NCBI RefSeq assembly: GCF_023218075.1
Contig: NZ_JALPTB010000044.1
Location: forward strand, 1 to 55,638
Length of the DNA: 55,638 nt
Direction: 5' to 3'
Origin: Rhodococcus sp. HM1
Lineage (GTDB): Bacteria; Actinomycetota; Actinomycetes; Mycobacteriales; Mycobacteriaceae
Shown here: one piece after another, positions 1 to 7,943 of the stretch
How positions within the stretch are numbered: position 1 is the first letter of the stretch
How the letters are laid out: each line of letters opens with the position of its first letter
Translations under genes and position numbers: made by a program
Notes under the pieces: generated by a model
What the model was told of the DNA's origin: nothing
Seen by the model: only the letters and a program-made list of their open reading frames with translations
Databases searched by the model: none

Positions 1-84
1 ATGCCCGCGTTCCTTGCTGTCCTGGATGCCTGAGAACACCCAGCTCACAAGGGCGCGGGCCCTTTTTCAATCACCGACACGGCA

Positions 85-1047
85 ATGGGGTCGATCGACA
101 CCCGCCCCTACCAAGTGCGAAGAGCCGGATACGGATACGTCGAACTCTGCGTTGTCCTCGAAGAACTGGGTGCTTCCCTGGCCGGTGGTCCCTTCTTTGC
201 CAGCGCCGTGCTCGCCGCATCCGCGGTGATGGAATCCGGTGATCACGCCGCGCAGAAAAACCTTCTTCCCTCTCTGGCCGATGGCAGCACGATCGGTACG
301 GTGGCATTCGCCGACCGTCACGGCAGATGGGATACAAGTAGTGACCAGACGGTTGCTACCCGTACTCGAGACCGGTACCTGCTCACCGGAACAAAAAGCT
401 ATGTCCTCGACGGGTCGATCGCCGACGTGGTCGTGGTCACTGCCGAACTCGACGGTGAACTGTCGCTTTTCGTCGTCTCGGGCCGGGCGGACGGACTGAC
501 CAAAGACCGATTGCCGACCATGGACCTGACTCGAAAGCAGGCAACACTCACGTTCAACGGCACACCGGCGCGGTTGCTCGGGGAGCCGGGAGATGCAACT
601 GCAGTACTCGACCGCGTCCTCGCACTGGCGTGCGTCGCGCTTGCCAACGAGAACGTCGGAGGTCTTCGAGCAGTACTCGACCAATCCGTGCAGTATGCCA
701 AAGAGCGCTATCAGTTCGGCAGGCCCATCGGATCCTTCCAGGCTGTCAAGCACATGTGCGCCGATATCCTCGTCGACCTCGAAGGAGCTAAATCCGCCGC
801 CTACTTCGCTGCGCACTCGACCGCCGATGACCACCGATTGCCAATCGCCTCATCACTTGCGAAGTCGTATACCGGTGAAGCGTACTTCCGTGCCGCATCC
901 GCGAACATTCAGATCCACGGTGGACTCGGTTTCACTTGGGAACACCCCGCACATCTGTACTTCAAACGCGCAAAGTCCGCGGAATTGCTATTCGGAGATT
1001 CCATCTACCATCGGTCCCTGCTCGCCGGCGCACTCCAGCTGCGGTAA
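85..1047 (+). CDS. Acyl-CoA dehydrogenase (FadE-like), 5' end truncated or rearranged
   Basis: A 320-residue flavoprotein-type acyl-CoA dehydrogenase, which would introduce an alpha,beta double bond into an acyl-CoA. The family signature is clear from GYGYVELCVVLEELG onward, through the FAD-contacting ERYQFGRPIGSFQAVKH segment to IQIHGGLGFTWEH near the C terminus. Family members are about 380 residues; roughly 60-70 N-terminal residues are missing. The frame is open only back to a stop at 31-33, and the residues before GYGYVE do not look like the usual N-terminal helical domain, so the gene is truncated or rearranged near the window edge. The C-terminal segment AELLFGDS replaces the region that normally carries the catalytic Glu, as in non-catalytic-type subunits of heteromeric actinobacterial FadEs (inference). 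The start at 85 is only the first available ATG. Confidence 0.75.
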   Translation: MGSIDTRPYQVRRAGYGYVELCVVLEELGASLAGGPFFASAVLAASAVMESGDHAAQKNLLPSLADGSTIGTVAFADRHGRWDTSSDQTVATRTRDRYLLTGTKSYVLDGSIADVVVVTAELDGELSLFVVSGRADGLTKDRLPTMDLTRKQATLTFNGTPARLLGEPGDATAVLDRVLALACVALANENVGGLRAVLDQSVQYAKERYQFGRPIGSFQAVKHMCADILVDLEGAKSAAYFAAHSTADDHRLPIASSLAKSYTGEAYFRAASANIQIHGGLGFTWEHPAHLYFKRAKSAELLFGDSIYHRSLLAGALQLR

Positions 1048-1742
1048 CCAAATTTCCGCCCAGGCGCAGGACCGGGCAACCGCACGGGTGATCCACCACC
1101 ATCGATTTCGATATCGCGGCCGATGGTCTTCGGCAGGAACTTCACAGTTGTTGAACGAGAGGGTGAAGCATGGCAGGACGGCTGGAAGGGCGAACAGCGA
1201 TTGTCACCGGTGCAAGCCGGGGGCTGGGGCGAGCCATGGCAATCGCCCTAGCAACGGAAGGGGCCGAAGTGGCCGTTGTCGCGCGTACCGAAAAGGTGTG
1301 GGACGCACGATTGCCGGGCACCATCGGGGACACGGTCGCGGAAATTGAGGCCGCAGGCGGAAAAGCTATAGCGGTTCGCGCGGATCTATTGGACCCGAAC
1401 GACATTCCCCGCATAATCGATACGGTTCGCCAGTTGTCGGGTCCGGCCACCCTTTTGGTCAATAATGCTGCGTTCACTGCACCGGGACGGCCTCCTCGGC
1501 CTGATGACCATGCACGCGACAAAGCTGGATCGCGGCGCGATTCGGGGGCGGGGACCGGTCCTGTTACCGAGAAGAGCGAGTGGCCCACCTTTGTCGATAC
1601 CAAGTTCTCGGCCTACCGACGGCATTTCGACATCGGAGTGTTTGCCCCCTACGAACTGATGCGATCGGTGGCACCTGGGATGAGGGAGGCAGGGGGAGGT
1701 GCGATCATCAACATCACTTCCGGCGCGTCGCTCATGCCGGGT

Positions 1743-1781
1743 TGGCGTGTCCCCTGTGAGTAGGTCCGGGTTGTTCTAGAG
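1743..1781. repeat. Left terminal inverted repeat of the IS3-family element
   Basis: Pairs with 2991-3028. Shared blocks, read inward from each end, are TGGC, GTCCCC, GGTCCGG and TTCTAGAG. The outermost bases are TG, and GGGT (1739-1742) lies just outside. Confidence 0.88.
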
Positions 1782-1824
1782 TCCTGATTGCCCTGGTAAG
1801 GGCGAAGAAGGGACGATAGGAATC

Positions 1825-2106
1825 ATGGCGGGACGCAAACGTCACTCGGCCGAGGACATCGTGCGCAAGCTGCGCCGGGCCGACGAGTTGGCCGCGGAAG
1901 GCAAGAACGGCGAGGAGATCGCCGCCGCGCTCGAGGTGTCGGCGGCGACGCTGTACAACTGGCGTCGTCAATACGGCGGCATGGATGCCGATGCGGCGAA
2001 GGAGCTCAAGGAACTGCGGGAGCAGAACAGCCGGCTCAAGCGATTGCTCGCAGATGCCGAGTTGGAGAAGGACGCGTTGCGGGAGATCGCGAAGGGAAAA
2101 TTCTAA
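1825..2106 (+). CDS. IS3-family transposase OrfA (HTH protein)
   Basis: A 93-residue protein with an N-terminal helix-turn-helix of the transposase_8 type (GEEIAAALEVSAATLYNWRRQYGG) and a C-terminal heptad-rich helix (LKELREQNSRLKRLLADAEL) that normally multimerises OrfA and OrfAB. It binds the IS ends and regulates transposition. Length and domain order are those of a complete OrfA. The GGGAAAA heptamer lies just before its TAA stop, so part of translation should shift by -1 into orfB. The ATG at 1825 follows a GGGACGAT segment. Confidence 0.92.
   Translation: MAGRKRHSAEDIVRKLRRADELAAEGKNGEEIAAALEVSAATLYNWRRQYGGMDADAAKELKELREQNSRLKRLLADAELEKDALREIAKGKF
2094..2100 (+). promoter_or_regulatory. 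Programmed -1 frameshift site (G GGA AAA)
   Basis: The orfA zero-frame codons GGA AAA can re-pair as GGG AAA after a -1 slip. The new frame then reads through the orfA stop (TAA 2104-2106) and continues as GKILSPTAKRAAITM into orfB, giving the fused OrfAB transposase. This is the usual arrangement in the IS3 family. The shift is inferred from sequence only. Confidence 0.75.
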
Positions 2107-2135
2107 GCCCGACCGCCAAACGCGCCGCGATCACC

Positions 2136-2969
2136 ATGCTCACCGACACCCTACAGATGTCGGAGCGGTTCGCGTGCAAGGTCGTTGGGCTCTCCCGATC
2201 GGTTTACCGGCGGTTGCCGTTGGCGCAGACACCAGGCGACCCGGACGCCGATCTGCGCGCAGAGTTGCGCAGGTATTCCCGCAAGCATCCGCGGCACGGG
2301 TTTCGTCGGGCGTGGGCATGGCTGCGCTACGACCAGGGCATCGAGGTGAACAAGAAGAAGGTGCACCGCCTGTGGAAAGAAGAAGGATTGCAGGTCCGGC
2401 GTGCTCCACGCCGCAAACGTGCCGGCCTGTCCTCCGTTCCGGTCGTCGACGCGGATGCTCCGAATGTGGTGTGGGCATTAGACTTCCAGTTCGATTCGAC
2501 CGTCGACGGCAAGACGGTGAAGATCGCGTCGATGGTCGATGAACATACCCGGATGTCGTTGTTGAACATCGTGGACCGCTCGATCACCGCCGGGCGGTTG
2601 ATCGAAGGCTTGGAGAAGGCGTTCGCGATGTGGGGTGGGCCGCCGCTGGTGTTGCGCATGGACAACGGGCCGGAGTTCATCTCGGAAGCGCTGCGGGACT
2701 TCTGTGCTGGGTCGGTGGGGGTGTCCTACATTCCGCCGGGTACGCCGTGGAACAACGGGTTCATCGAATCGTTCAACAACCGGTTGCGCGATGAGTGTCT
2801 GAACCGCAACTACTGGCCCACTCTGCTCGAGGCCCGGGTGGTGATCGAGGACTTCAAGGACGACCACAATCACCGACACCGTCATTCGGCATTGGGGTAC
2901 AAGACCCCCGCCGAGTACGCTGCCGGATGCACCCACCGGCACCAGCCCGTGGCGTGCGAGATCGACTGA
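2136..2969 (+). CDS. IS3-family transposase OrfB (DDE integrase domain)
   Basis: A 277-residue rve-superfamily transposase, probably made mainly as an OrfAB fusion by -1 frameshifting, because the frame is open upstream of this ATG through the slippery site at 2094-2100. An HTH_21-like segment (KHPRHGFRRAWAWLR) precedes the catalytic core. The acidic triad is visible as the Asp in VWALDFQF, the Asp in RMDNGPEF and the Glu in FIESFNNRLRDECL. The C terminus (HRHSALGYKTPAEYA) is typical of IS3 transposases. The protein appears full length and intact. It catalyses copy-out/paste-in transposition of this element. Confidence 0.93.
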   Translation: MLTDTLQMSERFACKVVGLSRSVYRRLPLAQTPGDPDADLRAELRRYSRKHPRHGFRRAWAWLRYDQGIEVNKKKVHRLWKEEGLQVRRAPRRKRAGLSSVPVVDADAPNVVWALDFQFDSTVDGKTVKIASMVDEHTRMSLLNIVDRSITAGRLIEGLEKAFAMWGGPPLVLRMDNGPEFISEALRDFCAGSVGVSYIPPGTPWNNGFIESFNNRLRDECLNRNYWPTLLEARVVIEDFKDDHNHRHRHSALGYKTPAEYAAGCTHRHQPVACEID

Positions 2970-2990
2970 TCGACTGCACAGAGGAACCGG

Positions 2991-3028
2991 CTCTAGAAAC
3001 GACCGGACCGACTATCGGGGACCTGCCA
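2991..3028. repeat. Right terminal inverted repeat of the IS3-family element
   Basis: Reverse complement matches 1743-1781 with one single-base indel and a few substitutions. It ends CA at 3027-3028 and is followed by the second GGGT target copy at 3029-3032. Confidence 0.88.
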
Positions 3029-3425
3029 GGGTGACGGTCCGTATCACGAGTTCGATTCCGGGATCCTGCCCGGTTATGGCGGCTCCAAGGCTGCGCTCGA
3101 ACACTTGACCCGATGTGCCGCGTTCGACCTCCAGAGGTGGAACATTTCCGTGAATGCTCTCTCGCCTTCGAAGGCGATCAAGACGCCCGGCGTCGCGTAC
3201 TATGCAAAAGAGTTCGAGGACTACGGTTCCGAATCTGAATTTGCCGAAGCAGCGGTTCGTCTGGCGGTCGTGGATCCTCAGGTGATCACCGGCCGGGTCG
3301 TCGGTCACCTCGATGTGCTGGACGGAGACTTCCGCCCGTTCGTCCTGCCTTGATACGACGCCGCGCCGCGTCCGGTTCCGCCCTCGATCCATCATGCTCG
3401 CCAGGTCGTCGGATTCGTGGCGTGA

Positions 3426-4268
3426 TCAGGGTGCCGAGTCGAGTTCGAACATGCGTCGAGCGTGTGCCTGCGCACGCTCGAACAGGTCGTCGTGGATCGT
3501 CGCATACGTTTCGACCACGCGGTGACGCAGCGACCTTGCTGCATCTGGGAGAAATTCGGGTGGAAGTTCTGGGTCCCGGTGGACCAGTTCCCGATAGTCG
3601 TGGGTCAGTCTCATCCACCGCAACACCGATTCCTCGGCTGTGAGGTCGTCCCGGGCGTTGGTGGGGACCAGCGGGGCGAAGCGCACGACGAAGTCGTTGT
3701 ATCCGGCAGTCAAGGCGTCGAGGTCCCAGCACCGGTGGAGAAGTTCGTCGATGTCCGACAATCCGGCCGGCTCGCCGACGAACACGTCGACCATTCCGTC
3801 GAGACCGAGGTTCTCGATGAGATCTTCGACCTCGCTTTCGCAGTCACGGGCGGCAATCCACGCCGTCTCACGCATGCGACCGAAGCCGAGATACCCGAGG
3901 CGGCTTTTCATGTTGCGGCGTGTCGAACGAAGGCTGTCCGGGATCGAGGCCAACACTATTGTCCAGCGACCGTTCCAGGCGACCTCGCGGCCGAACTGTT
4001 CGACCCGCCGATCAACCGAAACGATCGTCTCGATCATCTGCGGGGCGAGGCGATATTTGGACTTGCGACCCTCCCGACGGCATTCGAGAGTGCCATCCGC
4101 GCAAAGCCGGGAGAGCGCGACCCTGATCGAACTCGCCGTGTATCCGGCATACTCGAGCAACGCGATGATCCCGTCGCCCGGAACGAACGGACGTGTAGGC
4201 AGGGTTGTTCCGAGGAGGAACGGTACCCAGCTCTGGATCGACGCACCCGGAAACTCGCCCACACTCAC
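3426..4268 (-). CDS. PaaX-family transcriptional regulator
   Basis: About 280 residues from a GTG at 4268; the frame is open further upstream, but those residues are basic, low in complexity and unlike the family. The N-terminal part (FVPGDGIIALLEYAGY, then SSIRVALSRLCADGTL) is the PaaX winged-helix domain. The central RWTIVLASIPDSLRSTRR and the C-terminal half ending ARRMFELDSAP fit the PaaX central and C-terminal domains. Family members repress aromatic or acyl-CoA catabolic operons and are released by a CoA thioester such as phenylacetyl-CoA. It lies tail to tail with the interrupted SDR and downstream of a second regulator. Its ligand here is unknown, and an acyl-CoA is a reasonable guess. 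Confidence 0.82.
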   Translation of the reverse strand: MSVGEFPGASIQSWVPFLLGTTLPTRPFVPGDGIIALLEYAGYTASSIRVALSRLCADGTLECRREGRKSKYRLAPQMIETIVSVDRRVEQFGREVAWNGRWTIVLASIPDSLRSTRRNMKSRLGYLGFGRMRETAWIAARDCESEVEDLIENLGLDGMVDVFVGEPAGLSDIDELLHRCWDLDALTAGYNDFVVRFAPLVPTNARDDLTAEESVLRWMRLTHDYRELVHRDPELPPEFLPDAARSLRHRVVETYATIHDDLFERAQAHARRMFELDSAP

Positions 4269-4395
4269 AGCAGAAAGTCTATCCACCAGTACCGAGACGC
4301 TCCACGACGCCCGGCTTGCCGGCAACGACGCGACGCGGATGACTCGCCCGAACTGATGTACCTGAGATCCAAGACTTCGAGGTAGTACGACACGT

Positions 4396-4572
4396 CTATA
4401 CCGAAGCAGTGACCGCCCTGTCGGAAAATGCGACCTGCGTGGGTATTGCGCACACCAGAACGTCGGATGCGTCCTCGTCCACGACAGCCCATGTGCTCCC
4501 TTCGAGAACAGCGGTGCGCGGTCGGGTGAAGGTCGGTGCACGTGATGCGGCTGGAAGAAATGCAGAGGTCAT
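4396..4572 (-). CDS. Small hypothetical protein (58 aa)
   Basis: The ORF begins with ATG at 4572, two bases beyond the stop of the XRE-TetR regulator, with GAGGAAG immediately upstream as a plausible ribosome binding site. The product (starts MTSAFLPAASRAPTF, ends DRAVTASV) has no motif I recognise. It could be a real small protein translationally coupled to the regulator, or the surviving 5' end of a longer gene lost between here and the PaaX gene. I favour the second reading weakly, because the following roughly 125 bp contain no good frame. Confidence 0.35.
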   Translation of the reverse strand: MTSAFLPAASRAPTFTRPRTAVLEGSTWAVVDEDASDVLVCAIPTQVAFSDRAVTASV

Positions 4573-4574
4573 GT

Positions 4575-5501
4575 TTACTTCCTCACGGTCGGCGCGTAAC
4601 GCATGAGATCGAGCGCGAACCGGACGTAATGCTCCGCAATTTGTTCCGGGCTCGACGGGCCGTCGGGACGCCACCAGGTGGGCAGTGCTGTGCACATGGT
4701 GACGACTGCTCGCGATGCCTCGTAAGGATGATCAGCGCGAAAACGGCCTTCGCGAACTGCAGCCTCTACCTCTACATCGATCATGCGTTGCTGAATGCTG
4801 CGCATGTCGGCGATCGCGGTCCGGTTCGCAGTATCCAAGCTGCGCATCTCACTCGCTCCGACGAAGCCGAGTTCTCTGCGGTGAGTGTGGTACAGCGCGA
4901 GGTTCTCGATGAGTAGGCCGAATCGCTCGACCGGACTCCCTCCCTCGTCTCGCGCGGCGTCGCTCCGTCGCTGAAGGTCGGTCATCGCGTACTCGAGGAG
5001 TGTCACCAACATCTGTTGCTTGCTCGTGTAGTGGTGGTAGATCCCCGCGACGGACAAACCGCACCGAGCGGCGATGCTTCGCATGTTCGCGCCGTGATAG
5101 CCGATCGCAACGAATTCCTCGAGAGCTGCCTGAAGGACGGGGTCGAAATTCAGGGGCGCGTAGGTACGCCAGTCGGATCCTGTCGACTCGGCAGTGCTTC
5201 GAGGCCGGGCAGGCGATCTCGGCGACGGTGGCACGAGTCGGGGTTTCGGATTCTCCGGGTCGACGTCGATGGTGAGGATGTGCGACACGTCCAGACTCAG
5301 GGCTTCTGCTATCCGGCCGAGACGAACGACACTGAGGCCGGTGTTGCCGTTCTCGATCTGGCTGATCGTGGCCGGGCTGACGCCGAGGGTGCGGGAAAGA
5401 GCTCGGAGGCTGATTCGCCGGGATAAACGTGCCGCTCGTATCTGTGCCCCCAGAATCGCGTCTGCCGGCCGGGGTCGTTCGTCGTTGATCGCCACGTCCA
5501 C
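4575..5501 (-). CDS. XRE-TetR fusion transcriptional regulator
   Basis: A 308-residue protein with two DNA-binding domains. Residues of about 15-75 form an XRE/HTH_3 domain (SLRALSRTLGVSPATISQIE). After a Pro/Arg-rich linker, residues of about 110-160 form a TetR N-terminal domain (EEFVAIGYHGANMRSIAARC, then GLSVAGIYHHYTSKQQML), followed by an all-helical TetR ligand domain. TetR proteins are usually about 200 residues, so the XRE part is an added module. The start is GTG at 5501 behind GGAGAG. A near-perfect 17-bp palindrome just upstream (5514-5530) is a candidate autoregulatory operator. Its neighbours suggest control of the acyl-CoA genes, with an acyl-CoA or hydrophobic ligand (inference). 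Confidence 0.88.
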   Translation of the reverse strand: MDVAINDERPRPADAILGAQIRAARLSRRISLRALSRTLGVSPATISQIENGNTGLSVVRLGRIAEALSLDVSHILTIDVDPENPKPRLVPPSPRSPARPRSTAESTGSDWRTYAPLNFDPVLQAALEEFVAIGYHGANMRSIAARCGLSVAGIYHHYTSKQQMLVTLLEYAMTDLQRRSDAARDEGGSPVERFGLLIENLALYHTHRRELGFVGASEMRSLDTANRTAIADMRSIQQRMIDVEVEAAVREGRFRADHPYEASRAVVTMCTALPTWWRPDGPSSPEQIAEHYVRFALDLMRYAPTVRK

Positions 5502-5513
5502 CCACTCTCCTGT

Positions 5514-5530
5514 GTTCAGAAAGTCTAAAC
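5514..5530. promoter_or_regulatory. Candidate operator of the XRE-TetR regulator
   Basis: GTTCAGA-AAG-TCTAAAC is an imperfect palindrome (one mismatch) 13 bp upstream of the regulator start codon. Its size and place fit TetR-type autoregulation. No binding evidence is available. Confidence 0.45.
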
Positions 5531-5591
5531 AGGACAGAAATTCTGCGTGCAGCCGGGTCGTGGGTGGACGTTCGAATCCCCTCCCGTCGGC

Positions 5592-6821
5592 TTACCCTCG
5601 GACTTCCTTCAGGACCGGGGTCGCGGCGAACTCGGCGCGCGCGAGGGAACGCCGGTGCACCTGGTCGGGTCCGTCGGCGATCTGGAGGAACCGGGCCTGT
5701 GCGTAGAGCACGGGCAGGATCGTGTCCTGCGACAGGCCGGCGCCGCCGAAGATCTGCATTGCGTCGTCGATGATCTGCTTGACCGTGTGCGGCACCAGCA
5801 CTTTGGCGGCCGCGATGTCGTGCCGGGCATCCTTGGTGCCCTCGACGTCCATTCTCCAGGCAGCTCGCAGCACCGTCAGGCGCGCGGCGTCGAGCCGGAT
5901 GCGGGCCTCGGCGACGGTTGCCTGCACGACACCCTCGTCAGCGAGTGGCCGCCCGAACGCGACACGCGTGCGAGCACGTTCGATCATCAACGCGATCGCG
6001 CGTTCGGCCATGCCGATCAAGCGCATGCAGTGGTGGATTCGTCCGGGCCCGAGGCGAGCCTGTGCGACGGCGAATCCCTTGCCGCGAGGACCGAGAAGAT
6101 TTTCCTTGGGGACGCGAACCTTGTCGAAGACGATTTCGCCGTGACCGCCTTCGTGGCGGTCGGTGAAGCCCAGCACGGTGGTGGATCGGACGATGGTCAT
6201 ACCAGGAGTGTCGATGGGGACGAGGACGATGCTGTGGCGGTTACCGACCACGGCATCGGGGTCTGTCACGCCCATCACCATGGCTATGCGACAGTCGTCG
6301 CGCAATGCTGCGGTCGACCACCACTTGCGGCCTGTGAGCACCCAGTGGTCGCCGTCGTCGGCGATCTCGAGCCGAACGTTGTTGGCATCGGAACTTGCGA
6401 CATCGGGTTCGGTCATCGAGAAGCACGATCGGATCTCGCCCTCGAGGAGCGGCGCGAGCCATTGCTCCTTCTGCGCGTCCGTGCCGTAGAGGTGCAGCAG
6501 TTCCATGTTCCCGGTGTCGGGTGCGGAGCAGTTGAACGCCTCGGGCGCCAGCAGCGGACTCCAACCGGTGAGTTCGGCGAGGGGCGCGTACTCGAGGTTG
6601 GTCAGCCCCGCGCCCTCGCGGGCGGGGAGGAAGAGATTCCACAGACCCTGGCGCTTGGCTGCAGCCTTGAGGTCGGCCATGATCGGCGGCGCACCCCAGT
6701 GGTCCGGTTTGGACGCGAGTTGCTCTTCGGCGATCGCCTCGGCGGGCAGCAACCGTTCCTGAATGAATGTCGACACTTTTTCTTGCAGTTCGAGGACTTT
6801 CGGGCTGTATTCGAAATCCAC
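5592..6821 (-). CDS. Acyl-CoA dehydrogenase, ACAD10/11 (LvaC-like) type
   Basis: A complete 409-residue acyl-CoA dehydrogenase. Visible features are the N-terminal helical domain, SCFSMTEPDVASSD (flavin/substrate loop), WVLTGRKWWSTAA, RLGPGRIHHCMRLIGMAERA and the C-terminal QIADGPDQVHRRSLAR. The last replaces the usual Y-E-G-T segment with DGP, as in human ACAD10/11 and bacterial LvaC-type enzymes. In those systems a kinase phosphorylates a 4- or 3-hydroxyacyl-CoA and the dehydrogenase-like partner helps remove the phosphate. Here an APH-type kinase gene ends 36 bp upstream on the same strand, so the two probably form a transcription unit. A paralogous pair lies at 45521-47902. The exact substrate is unknown. 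Confidence 0.9.
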   Translation of the reverse strand: MDFEYSPKVLELQEKVSTFIQERLLPAEAIAEEQLASKPDHWGAPPIMADLKAAAKRQGLWNLFLPAREGAGLTNLEYAPLAELTGWSPLLAPEAFNCSAPDTGNMELLHLYGTDAQKEQWLAPLLEGEIRSCFSMTEPDVASSDANNVRLEIADDGDHWVLTGRKWWSTAALRDDCRIAMVMGVTDPDAVVGNRHSIVLVPIDTPGMTIVRSTTVLGFTDRHEGGHGEIVFDKVRVPKENLLGPRGKGFAVAQARLGPGRIHHCMRLIGMAERAIALMIERARTRVAFGRPLADEGVVQATVAEARIRLDAARLTVLRAAWRMDVEGTKDARHDIAAAKVLVPHTVKQIIDDAMQIFGGAGLSQDTILPVLYAQARFLQIADGPDQVHRRSLARAEFAATPVLKEVRG

Positions 6822-6857
6822 TTCCGTGCTCCGATCCGGTTCGATGATGGGCCGCGT

Positions 6858-7898
6858 TCAGCGGCGAAGTTCGGTGACCGACGAGGTTGCGGCGAGTTCG
6901 AGCGCGCGTTGCAGGAGCGGGCCGACCATGTCGGCGATGTCGTCGAAACCGTCACCGACGGTGCCGCCCTGCGTGTGCCGGGTGTTGATGCCCTCGAGGA
7001 TGACCGCGATCTTGAAGTCGGCGAACACCGTGTACCAGTCCACATCGGGAATCTCGATGCCACGCTGTGTGGTGTATCGGTCGAGAAGCTCTGTGCGGGT
7101 GGGGAACCCGTCGAGTCGTGCGAGACCCTCGGTGATCGGGTTGTCGATCGTGCCCGGTTGGTCCCAGAAGCTCAGCATGATTCCGACGTCCGCAAGGGTG
7201 TCGCCGAGCGTGGCCATTTCCCAGTCGAGCACCGCGACGATCTTTCCGTGGTCGTCCCGAGAGGCGAGTACGTTGTCGAGTTTGACGTCGCCGTGGACGA
7301 TGCCCGGGAAGTGTGAGGTGGGCAGCGCGCGGCGCAGCTTGTCGAGCAGCACGGACACCTCGGGGCGGTGGATGGTGCACGAGGCGTCCCACTGCCGTTC
7401 CCAGCGGTCGAGCTGGCGTTCGAGATAACCGTCCGGTCGGCCGAACGAACCGAGGCCGACCGCGTCCGGGTCGACGCCGTGCAGTGCGGCCAGGGTGTCG
7501 ACCAGATCGAACCCGAGCCGACGACGTTCGTCCGATGTCAGACTCGACGCCTGATCGACTGTTCCGACGGGCACTCCATCGATGAACTCCATGAGATAGA
7601 ACGGCGCGCCGAGAACATCCGTGTCCTCGCAGAGCAGCACCGTTGTGGGCACCGGGACCGATGTGTTGGTGAGTCCCTCGATCACCGTGAACTCACGCTT
7701 CATGTCGTGGGCGCTCGGTAGAACGTGCCCGTATGGGGGGCGCCGCAGAACCCACGTCCTGTCGGAGTCCGTGACGCGATAGGTGGGGTTCGAGCGGCCA
7801 CCACTGATAAGCGAGGTGGTCAACTCGCCGCTCACTCCGCCGTCGAGCGCGCGACCGAGATACTGCGTCAATGCGCGCGTGTCGATCTCAGCGGTCAT
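6858..7898 (-). CDS. APH-family acyl-CoA kinase-like protein (ACAD10/11 kinase / LvaA-like)
   Basis: A 346-residue member of the aminoglycoside phosphotransferase (APH/ChoK) fold. Visible elements are the N-lobe SGGRSNPTYRV, a Lys/Arg-rich strand (WVLRRPP), the Brenner-type catalytic loop HGDVKLDN and the metal-binding VLDWEMATLGD. Genome partners of this subfamily are acyl-CoA dehydrogenases rather than resistance genes. In ACAD11 and LvaA the domain phosphorylates the hydroxyl of 4-hydroxyacyl-CoAs. The downstream acyl-CoA dehydrogenase (5592-6821) supports that role. A perfect 14-bp palindrome (7930-7943) sits 32 bp upstream of the start, next to a possible -10 sequence, so the pair is probably controlled by a TetR-family repressor. 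It should not be read as an antibiotic-resistance gene. Confidence 0.88.
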   Translation of the reverse strand: MTAEIDTRALTQYLGRALDGGVSGELTTSLISGGRSNPTYRVTDSDRTWVLRRPPYGHVLPSAHDMKREFTVIEGLTNTSVPVPTTVLLCEDTDVLGAPFYLMEFIDGVPVGTVDQASSLTSDERRRLGFDLVDTLAALHGVDPDAVGLGSFGRPDGYLERQLDRWERQWDASCTIHRPEVSVLLDKLRRALPTSHFPGIVHGDVKLDNVLASRDDHGKIVAVLDWEMATLGDTLADVGIMLSFWDQPGTIDNPITEGLARLDGFPTRTELLDRYTTQRGIEIPDVDWYTVFADFKIAVILEGINTRHTQGGTVGDGFDDIADMVGPLLQRALELAATSSVTELRR

Positions 7899-7929
7899 TG
7901 GGATGCCCTTCTGTATGGACTCAACACAG

Positions 7930-7943
7930 CGAACGATCGTTCG
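7930..7943. promoter_or_regulatory. 14-bp palindromic operator upstream of the APH-acyl-CoA dehydrogenase pair
   Basis: CGAACGATCGTTCG is a perfect palindrome of the type bound by TetR-family acyl-CoA-responsive repressors. On the minus strand it lies directly after a TATACC-like -10 element, a position suited to repression. The XRE-TetR protein at 4575-5501 is the nearest candidate ligand-responsive regulator, although its own upstream palindrome has a different sequence. Confidence 0.6.

Larger units (their letters stand above)
1743..3028 (+). mobile_element. IS3-family insertion sequence (IS407-like), 1286 bp, with 4-bp TSD
   Basis: The element starts TGGCGTGTCCCC and ends GGGGACCTGCCA, so it has the TG...CA ends usual for IS3. 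The terminal inverted repeats (1743-1781 and 2991-3028) match over about 38 bp with a few mismatches and one indel. It is flanked by GGGT on both sides (1739-1742 and 3029-3032), a 4-bp target-site duplication. It carries overlapping-phase orfA and orfB with a GGGAAAA slippery heptamer between them. Both ends, both ORFs and the DDE residues are intact, so the element may still be mobile. The undecayed host gene suggests a recent insertion. Confidence 0.93.
1170..3353 (+). pseudogene. SDR-family oxidoreductase gene interrupted by an IS3-family element
   Basis: The 5' part (1170-1742) encodes a Rossmann start with TGASRGLG near residue 12 and NNAA at the expected place. The 3' part (3033-3353) encodes the YGGSKAALEH active-site helix (YxxxK) and the C terminus ending DGDFRPFVLP. 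Joining base 1742 to base 3033, which removes the IS and one copy of the GGGT duplication, gives one uninterrupted frame (LMPG then DGPYHEF) of about 297 residues, a normal SDR size. As it stands the 5' fragment stops shortly inside the IS and lacks catalytic Tyr/Lys, so the product should be inactive. The gene follows the truncated acyl-CoA dehydrogenase and would have acted on a hydroxyacyl or alcohol intermediate (inference). It is an IS knock-out, otherwise apparently undecayed. Confidence 0.9.

Noticed and set aside
6858..7898. Aminoglycoside resistance gene
   Set aside because: The fold is APH-like, but the subfamily and its acyl-CoA dehydrogenase partner point to hydroxyacyl-CoA phosphorylation. 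The same holds for 46850-47902.
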